A stretch of 11,311 bases of DNA from Bacillota bacterium (GTDB lineage Bacteria; Bacillota; Clostridia; Tissierellales; Peptoniphilaceae): the NCBI GenBank assembly GCA_023393715.1, contig JAEXCD010000034.1, forward strand, positions 1-11,311, given 5' to 3'. The notes below the pieces were generated by a model. That model worked only from the letters and a program-made list of their open reading frames with translations, did no database searches and had not been told where the DNA came from. A program made the translations under genes and the position numbers. Below, piece by piece: positions 1 to 7,076 of this stretch. Numbering within the stretch: position 1 is the first letter of the stretch; every line of letters starts with the position of its first letter.

Positions 1-101
1 ACCTGATTTCGAAGATCGCGATCGAAGAAGGACTCCGCTTCGCGGTACGCGAGGGCGGACGCACGGTTGCTTCGGGCGTGGTGTCGAAGGTGATTGAGTA
101 A
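1..101 (+). CDS. tuf: Elongation factor Tu, C-terminal end (partial)
   Basis: Only the last 32 codons are present, in the frame starting at base 3 and ending with TAA at 99-101. The peptide contains the run EEGLRFAVREGGRTVASGVV, which is the signature of the final beta-barrel domain (domain III) of EF-Tu, the GTPase that delivers aminoacyl-tRNA to the ribosome. The 5' part lies outside the window. A strong hairpin terminator follows at once and the next gene is on the opposite strand, so this tuf copy is the last gene of its transcript and is not followed here by ribosomal protein genes. Identity is secure. Whether it is the only tuf copy in the genome cannot be seen. Confidence 0.95.
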   Translation, partial: LISKIAIEEGLRFAVREGGRTVASGVVSKVIE

Positions 102-114
102 GCAGTACGATAAG

Positions 115-147
115 AAAGCGGCTCCGCAGGGATGCGGAGCCGCTTTT
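115..147 (+). terminator. Rho-independent terminator of tuf
   Basis: A perfect 14-bp stem (115-128 with 133-146) rich in G and C, with the tetraloop GGGA at 129-132, is followed by a short T run at 144-147. It starts 13 bases after the tuf stop codon. The A run on the 5' side means it could also stop transcripts coming from the minus-strand gntR gene. Confidence 0.93.
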
Positions 148-237
148 GTGATGTGTGGGGGAAGTTTTCCGATATGTAGGAAAATGCATGAGAAAATTTT
201 CTGATGTGTGGGATACATTTTCTGCTGTGCGGGAAAA
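144..237. repeat. Four degenerate 20-bp repeats in phased array
   Basis: Four copies start at 144, 165, 197 and 218. The approximate consensus is TTTTCTGATGTGTGGGAAAA. The start-to-start spacing is 21, 32 and 21 bp, close to 2, 3 and 2 turns of B-DNA, and the two pairs are offset by 53 bp. Copies 2 and 4 have TTTTC/GAAAA arms at their ends, so each is itself an imperfect dyad. A separate perfect 12-bp palindrome, AGAAAATTTTCT, lies at 191-202 across the junction of the pairs. The first copy overlaps the T run of the tuf terminator. Function is unknown: decayed tandem duplication, small intergenic repeat family, or protein-binding array. Confidence 0.55.
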
Positions 238-262
238 TGAGCTTGTCGCGCGTTGCGGCAGG

Positions 263-928
263 CTATTTTTTTTTCTTTTCCGCCGCCTTCGAACGAACCT
301 GAGAAGAATACCAGGAGGCCACAATCTGAATATCCTGCTTCAGCAGGGAAACCGCGAGCGCTTTATCTCCTGCGCGTATGGCCTGAACGATCTGACGGTG
401 CAGCTCGCTGGGCTTCGCGATGGAAGAATCCTGCCAGTATAACTGGAGATAGGCTCTTAGAATCGTGCTCAACGCCGAACGAAGCTGATTGTAAATGAAT
501 TCGTTGTTCGAAAAGGAGACCAGCGTGAGGTGAAAGTTCATCGTATCGCGCCAATAGTCGATCATCTGCATGTCATGCAGCGTGGAGAATTCAAGCTCGA
601 CGATGTTGGAGAGGACGCAGACCTGAGTAGCCGTGATCCGGTCAAAGCACTGTTCGAGCACGCCGCACTCCAGAAGAATACGAAATTGGATGATATTGGC
701 AATATCTGTCTCCGTGTATTGAACGACCGCATAGCCGTGCCGCGGAATGCTTCGAAGGATGTTTTGGCTGCAAAGCTCTACCAGAGCCTCGCGGACAGGC
801 GATTTGCTCATATTCAGTTTTTCGCAGAGCTCTTTTTCCGTAATAATACCGCTTGTCGTATATTCGCCTTGGATGATGCCGGACAGGACGTGAGAAAAGG
901 CTTTTTCTTTTAAGGATACGGGGTCCAT
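263..928 (-). CDS. GntR-family transcriptional regulator (FCD/FadR-type)
   Basis: A 221-residue protein with an N-terminal winged helix-turn-helix at about residues 5-70, including TEKELCEKLNMSKSPVREAL at 30-49, the GntR recognition region. An all-helical FCD ligand-binding domain follows at about 78-205. FCD domains usually bind a metal and a small organic acid or amino-acid derivative. His133 and His177 sit where ligands are expected, but the last usual His position appears to be Asp199. I chose the start at 928, not the longer ORF start at 982, because AAAGGA lies 8 nt upstream and the best promoter would start transcription near 966, inside the longer version. The protein ends in a Lys-rich tail encoded partly by nine consecutive A residues. 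It is divergent from the hydrolase operon and probably controls that operon and itself; the effector is unknown. Confidence 0.9.
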   Translation of the reverse strand: MDPVSLKEKAFSHVLSGIIQGEYTTSGIITEKELCEKLNMSKSPVREALVELCSQNILRSIPRHGYAVVQYTETDIANIIQFRILLECGVLEQCFDRITATQVCVLSNIVELEFSTLHDMQMIDYWRDTMNFHLTLVSFSNNEFIYNQLRSALSTILRAYLQLYWQDSSIAKPSELHRQIVQAIRAGDKALAVSLLKQDIQIVASWYSSQVRSKAAEKKKK

Positions 929-936
929 TGCATTGA

Positions 937-942
937 TCCTTT
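937..942 (-). promoter_or_regulatory. Ribosome-binding site deciding the gntR start
   Basis: AAAGGA on the minus strand lies 8 nt before the ATG at 926-928. The upstream in-frame ATG at 980-982 is preceded by a pyrimidine-rich stretch with no Shine-Dalgarno match, so 928 is the better start. Confidence 0.65.
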
Positions 943-972
943 CAGATTTCGATAGAATATGTTCATCAAAGA

Positions 973-1001
973 ATAATACCATCGGGAGGGCATAAAATCA
1001 A
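973..1001 (-). promoter_or_regulatory. Sigma-70-type promoter of gntR
   Basis: Read on the minus strand: -35 TTGATT (996-1001), a 17-nt spacer, -10 TATTAT (973-978). The expected transcript start is near 966, leaving about 38 nt of leader before the chosen start codon at 928. The partial operator copy around 1003-1015 abuts the -35 box, which fits autoregulation. Confidence 0.6.
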
Positions 1002-1028
1002 TTCGCTCAGACGGAATCATTCGACAGA

Positions 1029-1041
1029 ACCGTCAGACGGT
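1029..1041. promoter_or_regulatory. 13-bp perfect dyad, likely GntR operator
   Basis: ACCGTCAGACGGT is a perfect inverted repeat around the central A at 1035. The GTC-N-GAC core resembles operators reported for FCD-type GntR regulators. The 8-mer TCAGACGG occurs here at 1033-1040 and again at 1007-1014, 26 bp apart, next to the gntR -35 box. Position and symmetry make the adjacent regulator the natural binder; binding is inferred. Confidence 0.55.
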
Positions 1042-1179
1042 CGCTCACGTTATTGGTAATATCACAAAATAATTTCATTATGACGGATTGAATAAAATCG
1101 AAAAAATAATGCGTGAATGGGGTGAAAAATCGGGGAAATCTCAATCAATTTGTAGAAAAAAATTAATATATATATTTTA

Positions 1180-1208
1180 TTGACGAGAATGCTCTGCGGT
1201 GATAATAT
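1180..1208 (+). promoter_or_regulatory. Strong sigma-70-type promoter of the hydrolase operon
   Basis: -35 TTGACG (1180-1185), an exact 17-nt spacer, -10 TAATAT (1203-1208). Upstream, about 1151-1179 is almost pure A/T and could act as an UP element for the RNA polymerase alpha subunit. The expected start is near 1215, giving a leader of about 150 nt before the ATG at 1366. Confidence 0.75.
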
Positions 1209-1246
1209 CAGAAAGGGAAGGAGGACTGCTGGAAAGACCTCGAAAA

Positions 1247-1276
1247 GAAACGTTCCAAAAAGAAGGAAACGTTTTC
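1247..1276. promoter_or_regulatory. Tandem AAACGTT palindromes, likely LacI-family operators
   Basis: Site A (1247-1256) and site B centred at 1270/1271 both carry the AACGTT core, with centres 19 bp apart. Site B extends to a 16-bp palindrome (1263-1278) with one mismatched pair. They lie about 35-60 nt downstream of the expected transcript start, where a bound repressor could block elongation. Site B matches 11 of 14 positions of the CcpA cre consensus, so a CcpA-like global regulator is an alternative to the local LacI-type protein. The two sites could also pair as a bulged RNA hairpin, but no clean U tract follows. Confidence 0.55.
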
Positions 1277-1365
1277 TTTAATCGCGAGGCGAGCCGCGTA
1301 TCAGAAATGCAGCATCAACAGTACATAATTTGACGTGGGAAGTGTGGAGAGGGGAGAAGGCTTTG

Positions 1366-1857
1366 ATGAAAAAGACATCGGATATTCGAGAAGACAGGAT
1401 CGGACTGCTGCGCAGTGCCATTGAACATCGGGCGACCTGGTTTTACCTGATGTTAGATGAAATTCGAAAGCGCGGTATGGATATCGAGGAGATCGGGCGT
1501 GCCGCTGTTTTTCGCTGCGGGTGCTTTCATGGAGCGCAGAAGCTCGAGGCCTGCAGTGACCCGAAGGATCTTCGTGAATTTTCCAAGGTATTTGCGGACG
1601 ATACCTATCACCGGATTTTCGAAATGGAAATGGTTGAGGAGACAGAGGATCGTCTGTCGATCGACTTTCACTACTGTCCGCTGGTCGCAGCCTGGCAAAA
1701 AGTGGGGGCGACGGATCAGGAGCTGCCGCTGCTGTGCGACATGGCGATGGATGGAGATCGCGGAATCGTATCCCGGTTTGACGGATATCAGTTTGATCTG
1801 GAGGGGACGATCGCAGAAGGGAAGGAGGTTTGCGCTATTCGCGTCCGAAAGTCATAA
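1366..1857 (+). CDS. L-2-amino-thiazoline-4-carboxylic acid hydrolase family protein
   Basis: A 163-residue soluble protein. The C-terminal half carries the family signature FHYCPLVAAWQKVG at 101-114, then LCDMAMDGDRGI at 123-134, and the closing TIAEGKEVCAIRV at 148-160. Cys104, Cys124, Asp125, Asp129 and Asp131 are candidate functional residues. The founding member opens the thiazoline ring of L-ATC to N-carbamoyl-L-cysteine in Pseudomonas cysteine production. Most anaerobe homologues are uncharacterised, so the substrate here is open. I chose the ATG at 1366 because AGAAGG lies 5 nt upstream; the TTG at 1330 has no such site. It is first in the operon, 81 nt before the carrier gene. Family assignment rests on remembered motifs and is fairly sure; the reaction is not. 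Confidence 0.8.
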   Translation: MKKTSDIREDRIGLLRSAIEHRATWFYLMLDEIRKRGMDIEEIGRAAVFRCGCFHGAQKLEACSDPKDLREFSKVFADDTYHRIFEMEMVEETEDRLSIDFHYCPLVAAWQKVGATDQELPLLCDMAMDGDRGIVSRFDGYQFDLEGTIAEGKEVCAIRVRKS

Positions 1858-1938
1858 CATGAGCGGCTTTATTATTTGAGCACTTTGCGGCGCAGCATTG
1901 AAGCGGCGCAACGATGAAAGAGAAAAGGAGGACAACCG

Positions 1939-3312
1939 ATGCAGCTTGGCGCGCTATCTTTACTTCCCATTGCGATTTTGTTCGTAATGATCTTTACAAC
2001 TAAGAGAATGCTGCTTTCCTTAACCTGCGCATCTCTTGTGGGTGCGATTTTACTCTCTCCGACGGGCTTTGTAAGTACCTGGCTCGGAAAGGTACAGGAA
2101 GCTTTTATGGCGGGGACACTTGGATATCTGTTCCTCCTGTTGGCGCTCTTCGGCATCCTGATCAATCTGCTGGACAAGTCCGGCGCTGCGGTGGAGTTTG
2201 CCAACTGGATGAGCCGATTTGCCAATACTCGCCGCAAAGCGTTACTTTTAACCTATATTATCGGATGGCTTCTGTTTGTAGACGACTATCTGCACAATAT
2301 GGCGCTCGGTGCGGCGATGAAAAAAATCTGTGACAAGCATAAAATTTCCCGCACGCTGTTGGGGGTCATGGTGAACGGATCCGCTGCTACGGTGTGCGTC
2401 ATGGTTCCGATTTCGACGTGGGGCGTTTTTTACAGCGGATATTTTGAGGATTTGGGCGTAGCCTCCTCCGGACAGGGCTTATCCGCCTATATTTCGGCCA
2501 TTCCGCTTCTGTTCTATCCGATCGCGCTGCTCGTGCTGCTGCTTTTACTTGCTTTGGGCGTATTTCCATTGATCGGTCTGACGAAAAAAGACGCCAAGCT
2601 GGCGCAGGAAACCGGTGTGGTCTGTACGGCAGAACGACATAATGAGGGCGTGGAGATTACGGCGAACGGCGGCGCAGAGGAACAGGAGATCTCCGGAAAT
2701 CCGATCTGGTTTATCCTGCCGATGGCGGCCATCATCACCCTGACGATTTTGACCGGAAACTGCATGGTGGGCTGTATCGGCGCGATTATGGTTACGGGAC
2801 TCATTATCGTCGGACGAAGGACCCTGAGCCTGAGCGCTGTTTTTGACGCTTCCTTCCAGGGGGTAAACAGCATGGTTCCGGTGTGCTGTATTATTGCGGT
2901 TTCCCTGACGATGGTGGAGATCAACAAAGCGACCGGGATGACGGATTTTGTCGTTTCCGTTCTCACGCCGCTTCTTCGAAGCTCTGCCTTTGCGTTCCCC
3001 GCGATTGTGTTTGCGTTTATGGGCATTTACGTATTTTTTGTCGGCGGCGCGTGGGATATGAGTATGATTTTCATGCCGATTGTAATACCGGTAGCCGTCG
3101 ATATCGGGGTAAATCCGATTCTGGCATCCTCCGTGATCGTCAGCGTTGCCGCGGCGAGCTCTACGATTTATGTGGCGAGCGACGCCACGCTCCTGACGTC
3201 GGCTTCCTGTGAAATCAAATCTCAGTACCAGATGCAGGCCATGCTGCCGTATGCGGTGATCTGCTACGTCGTCTCCATTGTCGCATATCTGGCCGCGGGG
3301 CTGCTTTTGTAA
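1939..3312 (+). CDS. NhaC-family secondary carrier (Na+/H+ antiporter-like)
   Basis: A 457-residue inner-membrane protein with about 11-12 hydrophobic segments and one hydrophilic loop at about 213-253. The NhaC-type core is visible: FVDDYLHN at 113-120, DKHKISRTLLG at 132-142, NGSAATVCVMVPISTWG at 146-162, and ASDATLLTSA at 413-422 followed by MLPYA at 435-439. As I recall the family, these positions usually read DSTAAPVC and GDHxSPISDTT. Here the first Asp and the Pro are lost, and the GDHxSP part is replaced by AAASSTIY, while Asp115, Asp116 and Asp414 stay. The canonical ion site is therefore altered. With three hydrolases in the operon, I infer a substrate carrier (amino-acid derivative or carboxylate, perhaps Na+-coupled or an exchanger) over pure pH homeostasis. 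AAGGAGG lies 7 nt before the ATG. Confidence 0.82.
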   Translation: MQLGALSLLPIAILFVMIFTTKRMLLSLTCASLVGAILLSPTGFVSTWLGKVQEAFMAGTLGYLFLLLALFGILINLLDKSGAAVEFANWMSRFANTRRKALLLTYIIGWLLFVDDYLHNMALGAAMKKICDKHKISRTLLGVMVNGSAATVCVMVPISTWGVFYSGYFEDLGVASSGQGLSAYISAIPLLFYPIALLVLLLLLALGVFPLIGLTKKDAKLAQETGVVCTAERHNEGVEITANGGAEEQEISGNPIWFILPMAAIITLTILTGNCMVGCIGAIMVTGLIIVGRRTLSLSAVFDASFQGVNSMVPVCCIIAVSLTMVEINKATGMTDFVVSVLTPLLRSSAFAFPAIVFAFMGIYVFFVGGAWDMSMIFMPIVIPVAVDIGVNPILASSVIVSVAAASSTIYVASDATLLTSASCEIKSQYQMQAMLPYAVICYVVSIVAYLAAGLLL

Positions 3313-3400
3313 TGAGATTCGGACGGTTCTTCCAATAGGCGCCGAGCCGCTTTTGCAGTATGAATGGAATGCCCCTGTAGGATGAAATGGAAAGGAGGAG

Positions 3401-5032
3401 ATGGTGGCGAAAACGGATTTTGTGTTGTTTTCCGAATGCGTATATTCCGGGGAGGGAGATCAGCCCTTTGCAGGAGGCGTCGCGGTTTCGGGAAATCGAA
3501 TCGCGGCGGTAGGGCCGCGCAGAGAGATCGAAGCATGGATCGACAGTGAAACGATCGTTCGCGATGTCGGGAAGTCGATGATTATGCCCGGCTTTTGTGA
3601 TGCCCACGGTCATTTTGCAATGGGCGCGCTCAATGCCAGCCGGTACTTTCTTCGGGACATCGCCGAATCGTCCTCGGAAGAGGAATGTGTCGAAATGGTG
3701 CGGAAATTTGCGCAGGCGCATCCGGAGCTGGACTGTATTGTCGGGCAGGGGTGGTTTCTGGCAAACTGGAATAATGCGCCCTTGCCCACGAAGGCCTCTC
3801 TGGATCGGGTGATTTCCGATCGGCCGGTGTACCTCGGCGCGGCGGATGCACATACGGGATGGGTGAACAGTAAGGCGTTGGAGGAGCTGCGCCGGGACAG
3901 GGGCTTTGATCCCAATGATCCGCTGTACGGGACGAATGTGGTAAAGCTGGAAAATGGAGAGCCCAGCGGCATCCTGAGAGAAGAGGCCTGGTTTCGCTTT
4001 GGCGCGGAAAAGGTATTTCAGCCGGGGCCGGACATCGACGAGGAGGTAGAGCGGGAGCTGCTTCAGGGGCTCGCGCGCAGGGGCATTACGACCTTCTGCG
4101 ACATGTCCGGAATTCTGCAGGGCGTAAATTACGATGCGATGGAACGAATCGAACAAAGCGGCGATCTGATCGTGCGCATCAATCTGAATCCGGCGCTGAG
4201 ACGGGACCCGGATCAGAAAGAATTCCGGGAGCTGAGGGAGCGCTTCCATTCCGACAAGCTGTGCGTGACCGGCGTCAAGGGCGTGCTGGACGGAGTAACC
4301 TCGACGCATACGGGCTACACCCTGGAGCCGTATACCGACCGGCCGGATTGTCGGGGCTTGCTGACGGATGAGAGGGCATTCTTTATGGACAGTATCCGCA
4401 TGGCCAATGCCAACGGAATCGGGGTGCGTCTGCACTGCATTGCGGACGGTGCGGTACGGCTCGCGCTCGACTGTTTTGAAAATTCGGGCAGGCATCACGA
4501 TCTTTCGAATCTGCGCAATACGATTGAGCATATTGAAAATATTCACCCCGATGACATCCCCCGATTCCGGCAGCTCGGCGTGGTTCCGTCCATGCAGCCG
4601 CGCCATCTTCCGCTCGAGGACAATGAGAAGATCGTGCGAATGGGGAAGGAGCGATGCCGGTGGGAATGGCCGTTCCGCTCGCTGATCGACGCCGGAGCGA
4701 TCATGGCCTTTGGAACGGATTTTCCGGTCGTGGACTACAATCCCTTTGAGACGATCTATTATGCGGTGACCCGTCGCGGCTACGACGGAAAGCCGACCGG
4801 CGTCAATCCGGAGGAGGCGGTCACGCTGGCGGAAACACTGAGAGCCTATACCTTTGGCGGAGCCTATGCTTCCCACAGGGAGCATGAACTGGGCACGCTG
4901 AAGGAAGGCATGCTGGCCGATATCGTGGTACTGGACCGCAATCTGTTCGCGGTTTCCGCGGAGGACATACCGACTGCGCAGGTGCTGATGACAATGATGG
5001 ACGGAAAGGTCGTTTACGAGGCTTTGCCATGA
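3401..5032 (+). CDS. YtcJ-type metal-dependent amidohydrolase
   Basis: A 543-residue cytoplasmic enzyme of amidohydrolase family 3. Beta-strand metal site DAHGHF gives His69 and His71; GVKGVLDG at 291-298 holds Lys293, the likely carbamylated bridging Lys; HCIADGA gives His345; IEHIENIHPDD gives His377; GTDFPV gives Asp440. The flanking N- and C-terminal segments form the usual small beta-sandwich. Family members hydrolyse N-acyl, formamide or cyclic amide bonds. With the ATC-hydrolase-family protein, the carrier and the M28 peptidase it would release an amino acid from an imported precursor; the substrate is unknown. The start is ambiguous. ATG 3401 is only 2 nt from AGGAGG (3393-3398) whereas GTG 3404 is 5 nt away, so translation may begin one codon later. 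The direct repeat ACCGCTGAC (5032-5040, 5055-5063) flanks the stop codon. Confidence 0.9.
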   Translation: MVAKTDFVLFSECVYSGEGDQPFAGGVAVSGNRIAAVGPRREIEAWIDSETIVRDVGKSMIMPGFCDAHGHFAMGALNASRYFLRDIAESSSEEECVEMVRKFAQAHPELDCIVGQGWFLANWNNAPLPTKASLDRVISDRPVYLGAADAHTGWVNSKALEELRRDRGFDPNDPLYGTNVVKLENGEPSGILREEAWFRFGAEKVFQPGPDIDEEVERELLQGLARRGITTFCDMSGILQGVNYDAMERIEQSGDLIVRINLNPALRRDPDQKEFRELRERFHSDKLCVTGVKGVLDGVTSTHTGYTLEPYTDRPDCRGLLTDERAFFMDSIRMANANGIGVRLHCIADGAVRLALDCFENSGRHHDLSNLRNTIEHIENIHPDDIPRFRQLGVVPSMQPRHLPLEDNEKIVRMGKERCRWEWPFRSLIDAGAIMAFGTDFPVVDYNPFETIYYAVTRRGYDGKPTGVNPEEAVTLAETLRAYTFGGAYASHREHELGTLKEGMLADIVVLDRNLFAVSAEDIPTAQVLMTMMDGKVVYEALP

Positions 5033-5093
5033 CCGCTGACGCGCTTTGGACGCAACCGCTGACAGTGTTTTGATGTAGCAGAAAGGAGTAGAT

Positions 5094-7037
5094 ATGCTGC
5101 CGAAATTTACACAATATCTGGACATGAGCTATTCACTGAGCGTAATGGACAAGCTGATCGGGTTTCAGAGCAATCCGGAGCTGGGCTATCGAACCTCCGG
5201 CTCTGCGGCGGAGTTTGCCGCAGCGGACTATCTGTATGGGGAAATGAAACGGATCGGCATGAGCAGGGTTCGAAAGGAGGCCGTGCGGGTAGACAATTTT
5301 GAGTTTAAGCGCGCGGATCTGACCTACACGATGACCAACGGCTTCACGCGAAGAGTGGTTCTGTCGGCCTTTCAGGCGAGATGCCTTGCGGAAAACGAAA
5401 AAATTCGGATTGTCTACGTCGGCAAGGGACGCGACGTCGACTATGAAGGAAAGGACGTCGCCGGAAAATTTGTTTTGCTCGACATCAATATGATCGACGA
5501 CTGGTTTATCTATTGGCCGGTATGTCAGGCACGCGTGAAAAAGGCGGCAGGCATTATCGTGGTTCAGACGGGCGGGTATTGCTCCTGGTCTGAGGACACC
5601 CTGGGCGTGCAGGATATTTCTTCGGAGGGCGATATCCCCACCTTTTCCATGACCGTTCGAGAGGGGGCGCTGCTCAAGAAAAATCTCGAAGAGCAGGGCG
5701 GCGAGATCGAGGCGATATTGAATGCGGATGTCCGGATCACGAACAACGGAATCACGCATTGCCTGATCGGGGAAATTCCGGGAAAAACGGAGGAGGTCAT
5801 TTACCTCATCGGACATTACGATGCTTATTTCACCGCCTTTGCGGACAATGCGTCGGGCATCGGCTGCATTCTCTCCCTGTGCCGGGCCTTTATCGAGAGC
5901 GGATACCAGCCGAGGAGAACGCTCCGGGTCTGCCTGCACGGCGCGGAGGAATGGGGCACGGAGGGCTCCCGTTACGATTGGGCGCGAGGCGCAACCGAGC
6001 TGACCTATGCGCATCCGGAGTGGGGAAGCGATGGCTTTATGCTGCTGAATCTGGACGGAAATCTGGTCGCCAGCACAGCTAAGGAGGCACAGGTGCGCTG
6101 CGCCTATGAGCTGGCCGAGGGCATGAATGAAATCGGTCGGTCCATCGAGGGAAGCAGGTATCCCTTCGGGACGCAGAGTCCGCTCTGGACGTGGACCGAG
6201 AGCTATATGTATGCGATGCTCGGTATCCCCACGGTGGAAAGCTGGTATGAGGGGTTTGATTTTTGGCCGTCGTACCATTCGACGTCCGACCAGAAAGAGG
6301 TTAATGATTATACCGATGAGGCATTTCTTTCCTCGCACATCCTGTATGGAACGATGCTTCAGCGCTTTGACGAGCTGAACGTGCGTCCTCTTGATTTTAC
6401 CGCGCTGTTCGACAAGCTGGCGGAATCGGTGGATACCGTCCTTATGGGGCCCTGCACGGAGCTGCTGGAGCTGACCGCTGAGGCGAAAAAGGCCGCAGAA
6501 GAGCTGAAGCGCCGGGAGAATCGGTTTACCGCCCTCGACGATGCGACAAGAACGTACAACAATCATCTCCAAAAAATCTTCGCCAAAATCATCAACGAAT
6601 TATTCGGCTTAGACTGGTACGAGAATTATGATTTTCTTCATGTGAGGAACCGGAACAACATCCGTGCGCTGGAGGCGGCCATCGCACACATTCGCGAAGG
6701 ACAGATCGAGAAAGCGCTCTATGAAGCGCTCCGCCAGGTGGATCTGACCTGGTACGCGTATCACTTTGACCGGGAGGCATACGACTATAACGTGGAGCAC
6801 GTTATCGGAGCGTCTGCGGTGAGTACATGGGCAAAGGGAAAGGTGACCTCCATTGCGGATACGTATGACGTCGGACGACAGCTCCAGGATATCCTGAAAA
6901 GCGGAGGAGATGCGGCGGCTTGTATTCCCAAGCTGGAGCTCGAGCTGCGCCTCCAGAGAGAGGAGCTTGCAAAAACCGTCAGCCGGGAGTGCACGATCGT
7001 GCGGCAGCTTATTGATATGATGAACGCCAGTCGGTAA
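5094..7037 (+). CDS. M28-family zinc metallopeptidase with PA domain and C-terminal extension
   Basis: A 647-residue enzyme without signal peptide, so presumably cytoplasmic. An N-terminal part (1-105) is followed by a protease-associated (PA) insert at about 105-215 and the M28 catalytic domain. The two-zinc ligands are all present: His241 (GHYDA), bridging Asp251 (DNASG), Glu286 with catalytic Glu285 (GAEEWG), Asp321 (NLDGN) and His395 (SYHSTSD). Residues about 431-647 form a charged, helix-rich extension that could be a dimerisation or substrate-gating domain. Members are mostly aminopeptidases or glutamate carboxypeptidase-like and remove N-terminal or N-acylated residues. AGAAAGGAG lies 5 nt upstream of the ATG. 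It is the last gene of the operon, 61 nt after the amidohydrolase and followed by a terminator. Catalytic competence looks intact; the substrate is unknown. Confidence 0.9.
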   Translation: MLPKFTQYLDMSYSLSVMDKLIGFQSNPELGYRTSGSAAEFAAADYLYGEMKRIGMSRVRKEAVRVDNFEFKRADLTYTMTNGFTRRVVLSAFQARCLAENEKIRIVYVGKGRDVDYEGKDVAGKFVLLDINMIDDWFIYWPVCQARVKKAAGIIVVQTGGYCSWSEDTLGVQDISSEGDIPTFSMTVREGALLKKNLEEQGGEIEAILNADVRITNNGITHCLIGEIPGKTEEVIYLIGHYDAYFTAFADNASGIGCILSLCRAFIESGYQPRRTLRVCLHGAEEWGTEGSRYDWARGATELTYAHPEWGSDGFMLLNLDGNLVASTAKEAQVRCAYELAEGMNEIGRSIEGSRYPFGTQSPLWTWTESYMYAMLGIPTVESWYEGFDFWPSYHSTSDQKEVNDYTDEAFLSSHILYGTMLQRFDELNVRPLDFTALFDKLAESVDTVLMGPCTELLELTAEAKKAAEELKRRENRFTALDDATRTYNNHLQKIFAKIINELFGLDWYENYDFLHVRNRNNIRALEAAIAHIREGQIEKALYEALRQVDLTWYAYHFDREAYDYNVEHVIGASAVSTWAKGKVTSIADTYDVGRQLQDILKSGGDAAACIPKLELELRLQREELAKTVSRECTIVRQLIDMMNASR

Positions 7038-7076
7038 TTCCGGGACGCGACATCCGTGAAGCAAATTCCGTATTCG

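Larger units (their letters stand above)
929..1365. other. 437-bp divergent regulatory region
   Basis: No convincing gene lies here. It holds the gntR leader and promoter (minus strand), a GntR-type dyad with a partial second copy, an A/T-rich stretch at about 1141-1179, the plus-strand promoter, an approximately 150-nt untranslated leader, and two AAACGTT-type palindromes in that leader. A Shine-Dalgarno-like AAGGAGG at 1218-1224 has no ATG, GTG or TTG at a suitable distance. Confidence 0.7.

Noticed and set aside
530..913. 127-codon plus-strand frame inside the gntR region
   Set aside because: Antisense shadow of gntR with no family motif.
929..982. Longer gntR version starting at 982
   Set aside because: No Shine-Dalgarno, the extra 18 residues precede the normal start of the winged helix domain, and the likely transcript start lies downstream of that ATG.
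1245..1280. Bulged RNA hairpin formed by the two AAACGTT sites, read as a terminator or attenuator
   Set aside because: The stem is weak and bulged and no U tract follows the 3' arm; two DNA operators explain the symmetry better.
1330..1365. TTG start for the ATC-hydrolase-family gene
   Set aside because: No ribosome-binding site upstream, while the ATG at 1366 has AGAAGG at a good distance.
1887..1910. 8-bp direct repeat GCGGCGCA between the first two operon genes
   Set aside because: Too short and isolated to mean more than chance.
3215..5125. A 636-codon open frame on the minus strand, antisense to the amidohydrolase gene
   Set aside because: It spans gene boundaries, has no Shine-Dalgarno at its start and its protein is rich in Arg and His with no family motif. 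It is a by-product of codon use in the clearly real plus-strand gene.
5133..6572. A 479-codon minus-strand open frame antisense to the M28 peptidase gene
   Set aside because: Same pattern as the previous one: no motif, no ribosome-binding site, and the plus strand encodes a peptidase with all metal ligands.
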